Counted from the stretch's first letter, positions 38,388 through 49,774 are shown. The stretch is DNA of 64,000 nucleotides from Paenilisteria portnoyi (GCF_014322795.1 NZ_JAASTT010000001.1:1-64000), one strand, 5' to 3'. Numbers and translations: made by a program. Notes: generated by a model from the sequence alone, not told the origin.

Positions 38388-38751
38388 AGTAAAGGTTACA
38401 AGTAATCGACGCTTCAGGAAATCATTTATCCATGCCGTTACAGGTGTTAAAACAGCGATTTTAGAAGAACGCCACATGCGTGTCCATATTACTGCTGGGA
38501 TGATTGTGATTATTTGTGGTGTTTTTTTCAAAGTAACAAAGATAGAGTGGTTATTTCTAATTTTCTCGATTTTCAACGTTTTGACATTTGAGATGATTAA
38601 TACAGCGATTGAACGCGCGGTGGATGTGGCGACAGAAGATTTCCATCCCTATGCTAAAAAAGCGAAAGACGTCGCAGCAGGAGCCGTTTTACTAGCTTCG
38701 ATTTGTTCGGCGGTTATTGGACTCTTTATTTTTATACCAAAATTATTTTAA
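38371..38751 (+). CDS. dgkA: Undecaprenol/diacylglycerol kinase (DgkA family)
   Basis: 126 residues with three membrane helices and the family signature [16 protein letters not shown]. The Gram-positive members phosphorylate undecaprenol, refilling the lipid carrier for cell wall synthesis. The ATG at 38371 is about 10 nt from AGAGAAGTG; an ATG two codons earlier (38365) is possible. Confidence 0.94.
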   Translation: MDSKDKVKVTSNRRFRKSFIHAVTGVKTAILEERHMRVHITAGMIVIICGVFFKVTKIEWLFLIFSIFNVLTFEMINTAIERAVDVATEDFHPYAKKAKDVAAGAVLLASICSAVIGLFIFIPKLF

Positions 38752-39161
<410 letters not shown>

Positions 39162-39162
<1 letters not shown>

Positions 39163-40070
39163 TGAGTGACGTTTTCAAATCAGGTTTTGTGGCGATTGTC
39201 GGCCGTCCAAATGTAGGTAAATCGACTTTGTTGAACCAAATTATCGGGCAAAAAATCGCAATCATGAGTGATAAAGCCCAAACAACGCGTAATAAAATCC
39301 AAGGTGTGTATACGACAAATGATGCACAAGTCGTTTTCATTGATACACCAGGTATTCACAAACCGAAACATAAATTAGGCGATTTCATGGTGAAAGTAGC
39401 GCTAAATACGTTCCGAGAAGTGGACATGATTTTCTTCGTGATTGATGCGGACGCAGGTTACGGTCGCGGCGATGAATTTATTATTGAAAAACTGAAAAGA
39501 GTAGAGGAGACACCAGTTTTCCTGTTGATTAATAAAATTGACTTAGTAGAGCCAGAAGCTTTGCTGGATTTGATTGCGAAGTACAGTGAAATGCTTGATT
39601 TTGAGGAGATTATTCCGATTTCGGCACTTCAAGGGAATAACTTGGGGACGTTGCTTGAAGAAACGACGAAGCATTTACAAGAAGGTCCGATGTATTATCC
39701 AGCAGACCAAGTGACAGATCATCCCGAGCGATTCATTATTTCTGAATTGATTCGTGAACAAGTGTTGAAGTTCACACATGAAGAAGTGCCGCATTCCGTT
39801 GCTGTTGTTATCGAAGGGATTGAAGTGAATCCTGAGACGCATAAACTGCACATTATGGCGCAGATTATTGTGGAACGAAGCACGCAAAAAGGCATTCTGA
39901 TTGGCAAACAAGGCCAAATGCTAAAACAAATCGGCATGCGTGCGCGTAAGGAAATCGAACTTTTGCTAGGATCGAAAGTTTATTTAGAGATTTGGGTAAA
40001 AGTGCAAAAAGGCTGGCGTGATAAGGAACATTTCTTGAATGATTACGGCTTTGACCACGACGAGTATTAA
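39162..40070 (+). CDS. era: GTPase Era
   Basis: 302 residues. G1 is GRPNVGKS (14-21), G3 is [10 protein letters not shown] and G4 is NKIDLV. The C-terminal KH domain contains [20 protein letters not shown]. Era binds the 3' end of 16S rRNA in 30S assembly. It ends the phoH operon at a strong bidirectional terminator. Confidence 0.98.
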
Positions 40071-40074
40071 TGGA

Positions 40075-40115
40075 GAAAAAACAGAACCGACTCTAAAAAA
40101 TCCGTTCTGTTTTTT
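40075..40115. terminator. Bidirectional terminator after era
   Basis: AAAAAACAGAAC (40075-40086) pairs perfectly with GTTCTGTTTTTT (40104-40115). It serves era and the convergent membrane-protein gene. Confidence 0.92.
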
Positions 40116-40127
40116 CGTATTGTATCC

Positions 40128-40823
40128 TTATTTTATACTACCACTCCACGATACACCATAACAGACAATATGGAACGGGCCATCACCGTAAACGTCGAAA
40201 TAGATCTCCTTGGTAACTTTGGTTCCAGGTTTCACCACGACGCGCCAATCTTCTTTATATGCGTTATCGCCCTCTAGTCCATCATTATCATAAATCAAGA
40301 AATCATCAGCGTAGTAAGTAGTCGAACGAACATCTTTATTTTCAATTGTCACCGTTGCTTTTACATAGTAACCAGCCATCGGACTATGGAACTCTTTGTC
40401 ACCAGCCCATTTCTCGATTTTCGTGACATTCACAAATACGTTATCGTCTACCTCTGCGGCTTGTCCCACTTTATACTCGGTGTATTCATCCGAAAAATAA
40501 TCGTAATCCTCATCATAATATTCCTCAGAGTCATTGTAAGGGTCATCCTCGCCGTCTGTATCGTCATAGGTCGACCCATCCATTAAATCATCGTACATCA
40601 TCGACTGGTTATCCATCATCGAATCACTGGCGTAACTCCCACTAAAAATAAAGCTAATTGCAAAAACGCCACAAAAAATGATTCCAAGAAAAGTTGCAGA
40701 GGACATCATAATCGCTCCAGGCATCTTATTTTTCCTAACGATAAGTAAAATAATACCGACAATCAGACCGACCAAACATAAAAATAAGAAAAATCCAGCA
40801 AATAATATCAATGCTACCATCAT
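40128..40823 (-). CDS. Membrane protein with DUF4352-like domain
   Basis: About 231 residues: two N-terminal membrane helices (about 3-27 and 36-58), a Met/Asp/Tyr/Glu-rich acidic linker (about 62-115) and a C-terminal domain resembling DUF4352 (YKVGQAAEVDDNVFVNVTKI, then YYVKATVTIENKD), an immunoglobulin-like extracellular fold. The function is unknown. A GGGAG about 10 nt upstream favours the ATG at 40823; an ATG 12 codons earlier has no site. It is inserted, on the opposite strand, between era and recO. Confidence 0.72.
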   Translation of the reverse strand: MMVALILFAGFFLFLCLVGLIVGIILLIVRKNKMPGAIMMSSATFLGIIFCGVFAISFIFSGSYASDSMMDNQSMMYDDLMDGSTYDDTDGEDDPYNDSEEYYDEDYDYFSDEYTEYKVGQAAEVDDNVFVNVTKIEKWAGDKEFHSPMAGYYVKATVTIENKDVRSTTYYADDFLIYDNDGLEGDNAYKEDWRVVVKPGTKVTKEIYFDVYGDGPFHIVCYGVSWSGSIK

Positions 40824-40946
40824 CTGAAAAACGCTCCCTTTATATCGTAATACTTTCATTGTACAACAGCTCAGGCATTAAATAAACGAAAACCTGTCTT
40901 TTTTTCAAATTGGTGTTGTATAATGGAGTATAAGGAGTGAATCGAG

Positions 40947-41726
40947 ATGGAAAAATGTGAAGGAATTGTCATTCGAACGACCAATTACCGTGAATCTGAT
41001 AAAATCGTTGTCATTTATTCGAAGGAGTATGGCAAAATTGGTTTAGTCGCCCGTGGTGCGAAAAAAACAAAGAGTCGGCTGGCTGCTGTGACACAATTAT
41101 TCACAAACGGCGTCTTCACTTTTTACCCGAATCGTGGGTTAGGAACATTGCAACAAGGGGAAGCGATTACTTCTTTTTCATCGATTCAGACAGATATTTT
41201 TCTGACAGCTTATGCGACGTATGCGTGTGAATTGCTTGATAAAGCGACGGAGGAACAGCAGGCGAATGGTCCGCTTTACAACCTGTTTTATCAAATTATT
41301 CACCATATTGATGAAGGATATGATCCTCAGGTATTGACGCAGATTTTTGAGATGAAGATGCTTTCGGTGTTGGGCTTGTATCCGACGATGGATCGATGCG
41401 CGATATGTGGGCAAACAGAAGGACGGTTTGATTTTTCGGCGTATGCGAATGGCATTGTGTGTCACCGCTGTTTTGAGCGAGACAAGTACCGCCTTCATAT
41501 GACGGAAAAATCGGTGAAGTTGATGCGTTTGTTTTATATTTTTCAATTGGATCGGCTCGGAAATATTGATGTGAAACAAGAGACGAAAGAAGAGGTCCAG
41601 CGCGCGATTGATACCTATTATGAACAGTATTCCGGCTTGTATTTGAAGAGCAAGAAGTTCCTTAATAATATGAAGAACTGGGATGAACTTTTAAAAGACC
41701 CAACGAAAAAAGAAGATGACGATTGA
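40947..41726 (+). CDS. recO: DNA repair protein RecO
   Basis: 259 residues: an N-terminal OB fold (CEGIVIRTTNYRESDKIV), then a helical domain with a zinc site from CAICGQ and CHRCF. RecO loads RecA with RecR and anneals single strands. A TATAAT at 40919-40924 lies just upstream, with only a weak -35. Its stop overlaps the -35 box of the glyQ leader promoter. Confidence 0.95.
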   Translation: MEKCEGIVIRTTNYRESDKIVVIYSKEYGKIGLVARGAKKTKSRLAAVTQLFTNGVFTFYPNRGLGTLQQGEAITSFSSIQTDIFLTAYATYACELLDKATEEQQANGPLYNLFYQIIHHIDEGYDPQVLTQIFEMKMLSVLGLYPTMDRCAICGQTEGRFDFSAYANGIVCHRCFERDKYRLHMTEKSVKLMRLFYIFQLDRLGNIDVKQETKEEVQRAIDTYYEQYSGLYLKSKKFLNNMKNWDELLKDPTKKEDDD

Positions 41727-41751
41727 CTTTTTGTTCAAAATGCGGTAAATT
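41723..41751 (+). promoter_or_regulatory. Promoter of glyQS
   Basis: TTGACT (41723-41728) and TAAATT (41746-41751) with a 17-nt spacer. The -35 box overlaps the recO stop codon. Confidence 0.75.
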
Positions 41752-41757
41752 TTAAGG

Positions 41758-42075
41758 TATATACAATAGGTGCAACGACGGAAAAATAGTATTAAAAAGC
41801 TCTTTTCTAAGCGAGTTCGGAGATGGTGTGAGCCGAGCGTCAATCTTTTTAAGAAGGCCTTCCCGAGCACGAATGAAATCAAGGTGGGATTTGAGAATAC
41901 TCTTTTGCGAGGTAAAGCCAAACCGATTTTTGTATTAAAAATGGGTAGGATGTAGAACATGGCTTTACACAAATCGAGCGCTTGTCGCCGATTTATATCG
42001 GGTATAATCTGTCCAAATAGGGTGGAACCGCGTGAGTGTAACTCTCGTCCCTATGCTTTTCTTTTTAGGAGGCAT
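41758..42075 (+). promoter_or_regulatory. T-box riboswitch of glyQS (tRNA-Gly sensing)
   Basis: The T-box sequence AGGGTGGAACCGCG is at 42019-42032. The terminator joins ATAGGG (42017-42022) with CCCTAT (42049-42054) and ends in a T-rich run to about 42066. The tRNA identity is inferred from the downstream genes; I could not place the glycine specifier codon with confidence. This accounts for the 394-bp space between recO and glyQ. Confidence 0.9.
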
Positions 42076-42120
42076 AGAGGCGAGGGTTTTTATATGCCTA
42101 ATTTTATGGAGGTGGATTTG

Positions 42121-43011
42121 ATGAATTTACAAACGATGATCCGAACGTTGCAAGATTATTGGTCTGAACAAGGTTGTATTATGTTGCAATCCTATGATGT
42201 GGAAAAAGGTGCGGGAACAATGAGCCCGTATACATTTTTAAAAGCGATTGGTCCGGAGCCATGGAAAGCGGGTTATGTGGAGCCTTCTCGTCGTCCTGCT
42301 GATGGTCGTTATGGGGAAAATCCGAATCGTTTATTTCAGCATCACCAATTTCAAGTTGTGATGAAGCCGTCACCTGATAATATTCAGGAGTTGTATTTAG
42401 GATCGCTTGAAAAGCTTGGAATTAACGCGTTGGAGCATGATATTCGCTTTGTTGAGGATAACTGGGAAAATCCGTCGCTTGGTTGCGCGGGTCTTGGTTG
42501 GGAAGTTTGGCTTGATGGGATGGAAATCACGCAGTTTACGTACTTCCAACAGGTTGGTGGATTGGAATGTTCTCCGGTGACATCGGAAATTACGTATGGC
42601 TTGGAGCGCTTAGCTTCTTATATTCAAGAAAAAGAGAACGTGTTTGATTTGGAGTGGACGGACGGCATTTCGTATCGTGATATTTTTTATCAAGCAGAAT
42701 TTGAAAACTCGAAGTATGCCTTTGAAACGTCTAGCGGCGACATGTTGTTATCACTTTTTGATACGTATGAGCGTGAGGCTGGTCGTCAAATGGAAGAGGG
42801 CCTTGTTTTTCCGGCATATGACTATGTGTTGAAATGTTCACATACTTTTAACTTGCTCGATGCAAAAGGCGTTGTTTCCGTGACAGAACGCGCGCAGTAT
42901 ATCGCTAGAATTCGGAATTTAGCGCGTCGTATTGCAAAAACTTTTTATAACGAACGTGAAAAACTTGGATTCCCACTGTTGAAAGAAAAGGAGGGCGCAG
43001 ATCATGAGTAA
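42121..43011 (+). CDS. glyQ: Glycyl-tRNA synthetase alpha subunit
   Basis: 296 residues, the catalytic class II subunit of the alpha2-beta2 enzyme: [37 protein letters not shown] and [20 protein letters not shown]. The ATG at 42121 is 5 nt after GGAGGTGG; the frame stays open upstream into the T-box, which is not coding. It overlaps glyS by 8 nt. Confidence 0.98.
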   Translation: MNLQTMIRTLQDYWSEQGCIMLQSYDVEKGAGTMSPYTFLKAIGPEPWKAGYVEPSRRPADGRYGENPNRLFQHHQFQVVMKPSPDNIQELYLGSLEKLGINALEHDIRFVEDNWENPSLGCAGLGWEVWLDGMEITQFTYFQQVGGLECSPVTSEITYGLERLASYIQEKENVFDLEWTDGISYRDIFYQAEFENSKYAFETSSGDMLLSLFDTYEREAGRQMEEGLVFPAYDYVLKCSHTFNLLDAKGVVSVTERAQYIARIRNLARRIAKTFYNEREKLGFPLLKEKEGADHE

Positions 43012-45073
43012 AGATTTTTTATTGGAGATTGGTTTAGAGGAAATGCCAGCAAAATACATTACTGCGTCAGTGAAACAATTACAAGAACGTGTTGAAAAAT
43101 GGCTTACAGAGAATGATTTGGAATATAAAACGACGGAAGTTTACTCAAGTCCTCGCCGTTTGTCAGTGATCGTGAAAGACTTAGCTGAAAAACAGGCGGA
43201 TCGTGTGGAAGAGTCGAAAGGTCCAGCTAAAAAAATCGCGAAAGATGCGGATGGTAACTGGTCAAAAGCGGCGCAAGGTTTTGCGAGAGGTCAAGGTGTC
43301 GATCCTGAAACATTGGAATTCCGCGAAATTAATGGTGTGGAATATATTTATTTGGAGAAAGAAGTAAAAGGTGCAGCGACGATTGACTTATTGCCAGAGA
43401 TGCGCCAAATCATTACTTCCATGACGTTCCCAGTTAGTATGCACTGGGCGGCCTATGATTTGAAATATATTCGTCCGATTAAATGGTTAATCGCGCTGTT
43501 TGGAGATCAAGTGATTCCATTTGAAATTACGAATGTGACGACTGGAAATGAAACGCGTGGACATCGCTTCTTGGGCGGTTCTGTGACGGTTACTAATCCA
43601 GCTGAGTATGAAGAAGCACTTTTGAGCCAGTTTGTAGTTGCGGATGCAGCGAAACGAAAAGCGGCGATTGTGAGCCAAATTGAGGAAATCGAAGCGGTAG
43701 AGAACTGGAAGATTCCTGTTGACGCGGATCTTTTGGAAGAGGTTAATAATTTAGTAGAATATCCGACAGTCCTGCACGCTACTTTTGACGAGGCGTATTT
43801 GGAGTTGCCGGAGGAAGTTCTGATTACGACGATGAAGGAGCACCAACGTTATTTCCCTGTGGTTGACGACGCTGGCAAATTGCGACCGTACTTTATCACG
43901 GTTCGAAACGGGAACCATGAACATCTGGAAACTGTTGCGAAAGGGAATGAAAAAGTCCTACGCGCGCGCTTATCGGATGCGGATTTCTTTTATCAAGAAG
44001 ATTTGAAAATTACGATTGACGAAGCCGTTGCAAAACTGAATAACATTGTTTTCCATGAGAAATTAGGAACGTTGACGGAAAAAATGCTACGTGTGAAAAA
44101 AGTGGCACTGATTATTGCGGAACAATTACACATGACCGATGCGCAAAAAGGGAAGATTGCGCGTGCTGCGGATATTTATAAATTTGATTTAGTGACGAAT
44201 TTAGTCGGTGAATTTCCTGAATTACAAGGAATCATGGGTGAAAAATATGCGTTATTACAAGGCGAAGATGCAGAAGTGGCGACGGCGATTCGGGAGCACT
44301 ACATGCCGACATCGGCGGATGGTGAACTGCCACAAAGCGATATCGGTGCGTTACTCGCAGTTGCGGATAAACTAGAAACATTGACTGGATTTTTCTGCGT
44401 GAATATCGTACCAACTGGTTCTGCGGATCCATTTAGTTTACGTCGTAGCGCGCTCGGAATTATGCGTATTATTCAAGCGAAAAACTGGGATATAAAATTG
44501 CTTAGCGTATTAGCGGATACGGTAGAAATCGAGCGAGCAGAAGGTCTGAATACAATCCCAAGTGAAGAAGTTTTCGAGCAGGTAGAATTATTCTTGCAAA
44601 ATCGACTACGTGCCATTCTTTCGGATCAACAAATTCGTCATGATATTATTGATGCGGTGGTTAGCGCTGGCAGTAATGTTGTACCGGAGTTGATCGAGCG
44701 CGCGGAGTTGCTGAATAAGAATCGCGATGCGGATTGGTTCCGTCCAACAATGGAAGCTCTAGCACGTGTTGTCAATATTTCTAAAAAGCATCAAGGCGGC
44801 GAGGTTATTATCGACCCAAGTCTTTTTGAAAACGAGTCGGAGCAACAGTTGTTTGATGCTGTTCAGAAGTTGAAAGCAGATTACCCAACACTAATAATCG
44901 TAGACAGATTGCGAGCTTTTGCAGCATTACGTACAGCGATTGATGCCTATTTTGAGAATACGCTTGTTATGAGTGACGATGAAGCGGTTCGAAATAACCG
45001 TTTGGCGCTATTGTTTGAACTAGCGAGCTTCATTAAGGAATTTGCCCAAATTGAAGAAATCAACGTGAAATAA
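43004..45073 (+). CDS. glyS: Glycyl-tRNA synthetase beta subunit
   Basis: 689 residues, typical for GlyS: N-terminal [24 protein letters not shown] and the HD-like [18 protein letters not shown] block. A C-terminal anticodon-binding DALR-like region follows. It recognises tRNA-Gly together with GlyQ. The ATG overlaps the glyQ end (ATGAGTAA). Confidence 0.98.
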   Translation: MSKDFLLEIGLEEMPAKYITASVKQLQERVEKWLTENDLEYKTTEVYSSPRRLSVIVKDLAEKQADRVEESKGPAKKIAKDADGNWSKAAQGFARGQGVDPETLEFREINGVEYIYLEKEVKGAATIDLLPEMRQIITSMTFPVSMHWAAYDLKYIRPIKWLIALFGDQVIPFEITNVTTGNETRGHRFLGGSVTVTNPAEYEEALLSQFVVADAAKRKAAIVSQIEEIEAVENWKIPVDADLLEEVNNLVEYPTVLHATFDEAYLELPEEVLITTMKEHQRYFPVVDDAGKLRPYFITVRNGNHEHLETVAKGNEKVLRARLSDADFFYQEDLKITIDEAVAKLNNIVFHEKLGTLTEKMLRVKKVALIIAEQLHMTDAQKGKIARAADIYKFDLVTNLVGEFPELQGIMGEKYALLQGEDAEVATAIREHYMPTSADGELPQSDIGALLAVADKLETLTGFFCVNIVPTGSADPFSLRRSALGIMRIIQAKNWDIKLLSVLADTVEIERAEGLNTIPSEEVFEQVELFLQNRLRAILSDQQIRHDIIDAVVSAGSNVVPELIERAELLNKNRDADWFRPTMEALARVVNISKKHQGGEVIIDPSLFENESEQQLFDAVQKLKADYPTLIIVDRLRAFAALRTAIDAYFENTLVMSDDEAVRNNRLALLFELASFIKEFAQIEEINVK

Positions 45074-45109
45074 GAACGAGAAGCTTTTTAATGAAAGGAG
45101 CTAATGGCT

Positions 45110-45934
45110 ATGACACAACCAGCAGTATACGTCGTTTCGGATTCAACAGGGGAAACGGCAGAATTAGTAACGCGCGCGGCTTTGATGCAGTTTGGTAAGA
45201 GTCCGCAGTTTATTCACCGTTTTCACCACGTAGACACACCGGATATGATTGAGGAAATTGTTGATTTAGTGGCCGTGAACAATGGCATTATTGTGCATAC
45301 TATCGTTGTCGAGGAAGTGCGCGAGGAGTTAAATAAAACCGCGAAAAGCTTTGGCGTACCGATAATCGATATTTTTGGACCGCTTCTGGCACAGTTGGAA
45401 GAAACGTATCAAATTAAGCCGCTTTCGGAGCCTGGTATGGTACGATCGCTTGATGAAGCTTACTTCCGGAAAGTCGCTGCGATTGAATTCGCGGTGGAAA
45501 ATGATGATGGTCGTAATCCACGCGGGCTGTTGCAAGCGGACTATGTGTTAATCGGGATTTCTCGGACATCAAAAACGCCACTTTCGCAATATTTGGCGCT
45601 CAAAGGCTTGAAAGTAGCCAATGTACCGATTGTTCCAGAAGCGCAAGTTCCAGAAGAATTGTTCGAAATCGACCCAAATAAGATTATTGGCTTAAAAATC
45701 AGCAAGGAAAAATTGAATCAGATTCGTGAAAAACGGTTAGCTTCGATTGGACTTAGTGGGGTTGGTAATTATGCGAGTCACGATCGGATTGATGCGGAGC
45801 TGGAGATCTTTACGGAACTCACGAATAAACTTGGATGTTACGTCTTAGATGTTACAAATAAAGCGATTGAAGAGACGGCGAATGATATTTTAATGCATAT
45901 TGGTGAAATTGTTGATGAAAATTTAGAATTATAG
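45110..45934 (+). CDS. ppsR: PPDK regulatory protein (kinase/pyrophosphorylase)
   Basis: 274 residues of DUF299: [20 protein letters not shown] and the P-loop-like [15 protein letters not shown] near residue 153. Bifunctional members phosphorylate (with ADP) and dephosphorylate pyruvate phosphate dikinase. In Firmicutes the gene is called yqfL and stands before dnaG and rpoD. The ATG at 45110 is 9 nt from AAAGGAG; an ATG two codons earlier is only 3 nt away. Confidence 0.93.
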   Translation: MTQPAVYVVSDSTGETAELVTRAALMQFGKSPQFIHRFHHVDTPDMIEEIVDLVAVNNGIIVHTIVVEEVREELNKTAKSFGVPIIDIFGPLLAQLEETYQIKPLSEPGMVRSLDEAYFRKVAAIEFAVENDDGRNPRGLLQADYVLIGISRTSKTPLSQYLALKGLKVANVPIVPEAQVPEELFEIDPNKIIGLKISKEKLNQIREKRLASIGLSGVGNYASHDRIDAELEIFTELTNKLGCYVLDVTNKAIEETANDILMHIGEIVDENLEL

Positions 45935-45960
45935 AAGGAAAATCAGATTTTATGGCGAAT

Positions 45961-46020
45961 ATATATATTATAGCGATTAAAACGGTGGAAATTCTTGTTT
46001 TGATCGCCTATAATATATTT
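45961..46020. terminator. Long AT-rich inverted repeat after ppsR, likely terminator
   Basis: 45961-45981 and 45995-46016 form an imperfect stem of about 20 bp (TATAGCGATTAAAAC with GTTTTGATCGCCTATA), followed by TTTTTA. It lies between ppsR and yqxD and would end ppsR transcripts. Its length and AT-rich symmetry also allow an operator role. Confidence 0.5.
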
Positions 46021-46083
46021 TTATGTGTGGATTATGTGTTTTCTCCAAATATAGCAATGATATAGATATGGGGAGGGAGAAAC

Positions 46084-46527
46084 ATGAAGATTTTTATCGA
46101 TGCAGATGCTTGTCCTGTGAAGGATGAGATACGTGAATTAGCGAAGAAATATGATTTGCCAATGACTTTTGTGGCGTCATACAATCACTTTTCTGTGAAT
46201 TTGCCAGCAGGTGAAGTGTGGGTTTTTGTTGATACGGATAAGGAATCTGCGGACATGCGTATACTTAATCTAGCGAAGAGTGGCGATATCGTGGTGACGC
46301 AAGATATTGGGCTTGCCAGCATGTTAATTGCGAAAGACGTCGCTACTTTTTCTAATCGCGGGGAGGAATATCGCGAAAGTGAGATGGCAATGATGCTTGA
46401 TATGCGGTATTTGCACGCGAAAGAACGTAGACAAGGCAAGTATAGTAAAGGCCCACGAGCGATGAGTTTTCAAGATAATGAGAATTTTCTACAGAAGCTG
46501 GATACGTTTATAAAAGCGAGGTTATAA
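46084..46527 (+). CDS. yqxD: DUF188/UPF0178 protein (YaiI/YqxD family)
   Basis: 147 residues opening IFIDADACPVKDEI, with GDIVVTQDIGLASM and FSNRGEEY, a PIN-like nuclease fold. The activity is unproven. It is a regular neighbour of dnaG in Bacillales. The ATG follows GGGGAGGGAGAAAC. Confidence 0.92.
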   Translation: MKIFIDADACPVKDEIRELAKKYDLPMTFVASYNHFSVNLPAGEVWVFVDTDKESADMRILNLAKSGDIVVTQDIGLASMLIAKDVATFSNRGEEYRESEMAMMLDMRYLHAKERRQGKYSKGPRAMSFQDNENFLQKLDTFIKARL

Positions 46528-46533
46528 TAGAAG

Positions 46534-48417
46534 ATGCAACGGATTCCAGAAGAGAAAATTGATGAGATACGTTCCCAAGCAGACATTGTGGACGTGGTTG
46601 GAAGTTATGTTCAGCTTAAGAAGCAAGGGCGTAATTACACGGGGCTTTGTCCTTTTCATGGCGAGAAAACACCATCCTTTTCGGTATCACCTGAGAAACA
46701 GATTTTCCATTGTTTTGGGTGTGGTAAGGGAGGCAATGTTTTTTCATTTTTAATGCAGATTGATGGTCTTTCGTTTGTTGAGTCAGTGAAGAAAGTGGCT
46801 GACATCGCGCATATTCCGTTAGATATTGAGATATCTTCTGGTGACGGAACGCCTGCAAATCGGCCTGATAGTCAAGAAGGTAAGATGATTGAAATCCATC
46901 AATTGACGAGTAAGTTATATCATTATTTGTTGATGGAGACCGAGGAAGGGCAAGAGGCTTTACAATACTTGCTCGATCGAGGCATGTCGGAACAGGAATT
47001 AGATCATTTTGAGATTGGTTTTGCACCGGCAGATGCGTTAACGGTAACCACTTTTTTGAAGAAGCGCGAGATTGATTTGCCGCTCGCGGTGGAATGTGGC
47101 TTGCTTACGGAGCGCGATGATGGTAACATAGTAGACCGGTTCCGAAATCGGATTATGTTTCCGATTAAGAATGATCGCGGTCAATTGGTTGGTTTTTCGG
47201 GGCGCCTTTTTAATCAAGACGATGGTCCGAAATATTTGAACAGTCCGGAGACGCCGATTTTTAATAAACGAAATATCCTATATCATTTTTCTGATGCGAG
47301 ACAGGAGATTCGTAAAAAAGAGGAAATCCTGCTATTGGAAGGCTATATGGATGTTATTTCTGGTGTTTCGGCAGAGTTTCAAAATGGCGTGGCTTCGATG
47401 GGGACCTCGCTAACGGAGGAACATGTGCAGATGATTCGGCGTGTCACGAACCGAGCCGTTATTTGTTACGATGGTGATCGCGCTGGTATTGAGGCGAGCT
47501 TTAAAGCTGGGACACTACTGGCGGAACAACATCGGCTAGAAGTTTTTGTATTGCAATTGCCGAATGGGAAAGATCCGGATGATTTTATTCGTTCAGAAGG
47601 AGCAGAGAAATTTGCAGAGGTCTATGCGCATCAACGCTTGAGTTGGACGGCTTTTAAACTGCAATTTTTGAGGCGGAATCGTAATCTTCAGAACGAAACG
47701 GAGAAAATTGCCTATTTAGGTGAAGCGCTCGTTGAAATCGGCAAACTGGATCAGGCTGTGGAGCGGGAGCTTTATTTGAAACAGTTGGGCTCGGAATTTG
47801 AGTTGTCGATGGATGCGTTGAAACAGCAGTTACAGCAATCTGTTGCGACGAGAGTGAAGCCAAAAACGCGTGATTATGGAGGGCCTCCGCCAGAGGATTT
47901 TGGAGAGTACCCAGTCTATGATAGCGGTGGTGGACCTGTTCACGAGGAGTTTCATTTTCAGCAGCCAAATCAAGCGCCATCTGCTGGACTGACCTCAGAG
48001 AAACGTCTGTTGAAATACATGCTGGAAGATCGTGATGCGTTTATTCAGATTCGAAATATGATGCAGGAGCAGGAAATTGATTTTTATCATGATAATTATC
48101 AAGCATTGTATACGCATCTAATTGGCTTTTATGCTTCTGGGAATGATGCTAATCCGCTTGCTTTAATGGATCAGCTTCCAAATGAGGTGTCGCGAAATTT
48201 AGTCAGTGAACTCGAAATGATGGTTGTGAATTCAGATGTGACCAATGAAGAGTATCAAGATTATATTTTCAGCTTAAAAAAAGCAGGTATTGAGCGAGAT
48301 ATTAAAGAAAAAGAACAACAGTTATTAGTAGCCTCGCAACAGGGGGAGATGGCGCTGGCATTAGAACTAGCCAGAACTATCACGACGATGCGGGCTGATT
48401 TAAAACGTAATATTTAA
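46534..48417 (+). CDS. dnaG: DNA primase
   Basis: 627 residues. The zinc-binding domain uses C39, H42, C60 and C63 (LCPFHGEKTPSF and FHCFGCG). The TOPRIM core has EGYMDVISGVSA and CYDGDRAGIEA, and the C-terminal helicase-interaction domain follows. It makes RNA primers for replication. It starts 6 nt after yqxD with a weak ribosome site (ATAGAAG), which suggests dependence on upstream translation. Confidence 0.97.
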   Translation: MQRIPEEKIDEIRSQADIVDVVGSYVQLKKQGRNYTGLCPFHGEKTPSFSVSPEKQIFHCFGCGKGGNVFSFLMQIDGLSFVESVKKVADIAHIPLDIEISSGDGTPANRPDSQEGKMIEIHQLTSKLYHYLLMETEEGQEALQYLLDRGMSEQELDHFEIGFAPADALTVTTFLKKREIDLPLAVECGLLTERDDGNIVDRFRNRIMFPIKNDRGQLVGFSGRLFNQDDGPKYLNSPETPIFNKRNILYHFSDARQEIRKKEEILLLEGYMDVISGVSAEFQNGVASMGTSLTEEHVQMIRRVTNRAVICYDGDRAGIEASFKAGTLLAEQHRLEVFVLQLPNGKDPDDFIRSEGAEKFAEVYAHQRLSWTAFKLQFLRRNRNLQNETEKIAYLGEALVEIGKLDQAVERELYLKQLGSEFELSMDALKQQLQQSVATRVKPKTRDYGGPPPEDFGEYPVYDSGGGPVHEEFHFQQPNQAPSAGLTSEKRLLKYMLEDRDAFIQIRNMMQEQEIDFYHDNYQALYTHLIGFYASGNDANPLALMDQLPNEVSRNLVSELEMMVVNSDVTNEEYQDYIFSLKKAGIERDIKEKEQQLLVASQQGEMALALELARTITTMRADLKRNI

Positions 48418-48594
48418 GGTAAAACAATTCACTAGAAAGATGTTACAACAGGCATACCTACAAATATAGAAGCATGCACTAACGCAATATTTGGCTCTCT
48501 AAGTATGAGTCAGGGCGCGTCAGGTGTTTAGAAACTGGGCAATGAGGTAAGGTATATCATTGACGGTTATTTTGGAAGGAGGACATGGCAGACT

Positions 48595-49716
48595 ATGGCT
48601 AAAAAACCGCAAGAAACGAAACCAGAAGATTTGAATCTAGATAAAGCAAAAGAATTATTAATTGAAGATGGCAAAAAGAAGGGGTCTTTAACGTACGCCG
48701 AGATCGCTGCCAAACTTGCGCCATTTACTTTAGATAGTGACCAAATGGACGAATTTTTAGAATTGCTTACAGTATTAACGATTGAGGTTTCGGATGATGA
48801 CGAGGAAGATGATCCGAATGAAGCGGAATTAATCAAAGAAGAGACTGCTGAAATTGACTTGAATGATTTGAGCGTACCTCCAGGTGTTAAAATTAATGAC
48901 CCTGTGCGGATGTATTTAAAGGAAATCGGTCGTGTGAATCTACTTTCCGCGGATGAAGAGATTGCCTTAGCGAAGCGTATCGAACAAGGCGATGTTGAGG
49001 CAAAAGGACGTTTGGCAGAAGCTAACTTACGTCTCGTTGTTAGTATCGCGAAACGTTACGTTGGTCGTGGTATGTTATTCCTTGATTTGATTCAAGAAGG
49101 TAATATGGGATTAATGAAAGCAGTTGAGAAGTTTGACTTTAACAAAGGGTTCAAATTTAGTACGTATGCGACATGGTGGATTCGTCAAGCGATTACCCGC
49201 GCCATTGCCGATCAAGCGCGCACGATTCGTATCCCGGTTCACATGGTTGAAACGATTAACAAATTAATCCGTGTCCAACGTTCCTTACTTCAAGATTTGG
49301 GACGTGACCCATCACCTGAAGAAATCGGTGAAGAAATGGATTTACCGACAGAAAAAGTCCGTGAAATCTTAAAAATTGCGCAAGAACCAGTATCGCTTGA
49401 AACGCCAATCGGTGAAGAGGATGATTCGCACCTTGGTGATTTCATTGAAGACCAGGAAGCAACATCACCATCGGATCATGCGGCATATGAATTGCTAAAA
49501 GAGCAGTTAGAAGACGTACTTGATACGTTAACAGACCGCGAAGAAAATGTACTTCGTTTGCGTTTTGGTCTAGATGATGGTCGTACGCGCACGCTTGAAG
49601 AGGTTGGTCGTGTATTCGGCGTTACTCGTGAGCGTATTCGTCAAATCGAAGCAAAAGCGCTACGCAAATTAAGACATCCAAGTCGTAGCAAACAGTTAAA
49701 AGATTTCTTAGAATAA
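48595..49716 (+). CDS. rpoD: Primary sigma factor RpoD (SigA)
   Basis: 373 residues. Region 1.1 is N-terminal and acidic. Region 1.2 begins [16 protein letters not shown]; region 2 has [20 protein letters not shown] and [20 protein letters not shown]; region 4 has [15 protein letters not shown] and [15 protein letters not shown]. The ATG at 48595 is 12 nt from AAGGAGG, an unusually long spacing, with an out-of-frame 5-codon reading frame at 48585 overlapping it. The 177 bases before it hold no promoter I can support. With yqxD and dnaG it forms the macromolecular synthesis operon. Confidence 0.98.
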   Translation: MAKKPQETKPEDLNLDKAKELLIEDGKKKGSLTYAEIAAKLAPFTLDSDQMDEFLELLTVLTIEVSDDDEEDDPNEAELIKEETAEIDLNDLSVPPGVKINDPVRMYLKEIGRVNLLSADEEIALAKRIEQGDVEAKGRLAEANLRLVVSIAKRYVGRGMLFLDLIQEGNMGLMKAVEKFDFNKGFKFSTYATWWIRQAITRAIADQARTIRIPVHMVETINKLIRVQRSLLQDLGRDPSPEEIGEEMDLPTEKVREILKIAQEPVSLETPIGEEDDSHLGDFIEDQEATSPSDHAAYELLKEQLEDVLDTLTDREENVLRLRFGLDDGRTRTLEEVGRVFGVTRERIRQIEAKALRKLRHPSRSKQLKDFLE

Positions 49717-49727
49717 AAATTTCAAAG

Positions 49728-49758
49728 GAGAGTGCGTAACAATCGCGCTCTCTTTTTT
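49728..49758 (+). terminator. Terminator after rpoD
   Basis: GAGAGTGCG (49728-49736) pairs with CGCGCTCTC (49744-49752), with one mismatch, followed by six T residues. The next gene begins only 17 nt later. Confidence 0.9.
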
Positions 49759-49774
49759 ACAAAGGATGATTTTT

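Noticed and set aside
41959-42120. Longer GlyQ starting at 41959
   Set aside because: The region is the T-box antiterminator and terminator; GGAGGTGG sets the start at 42121.
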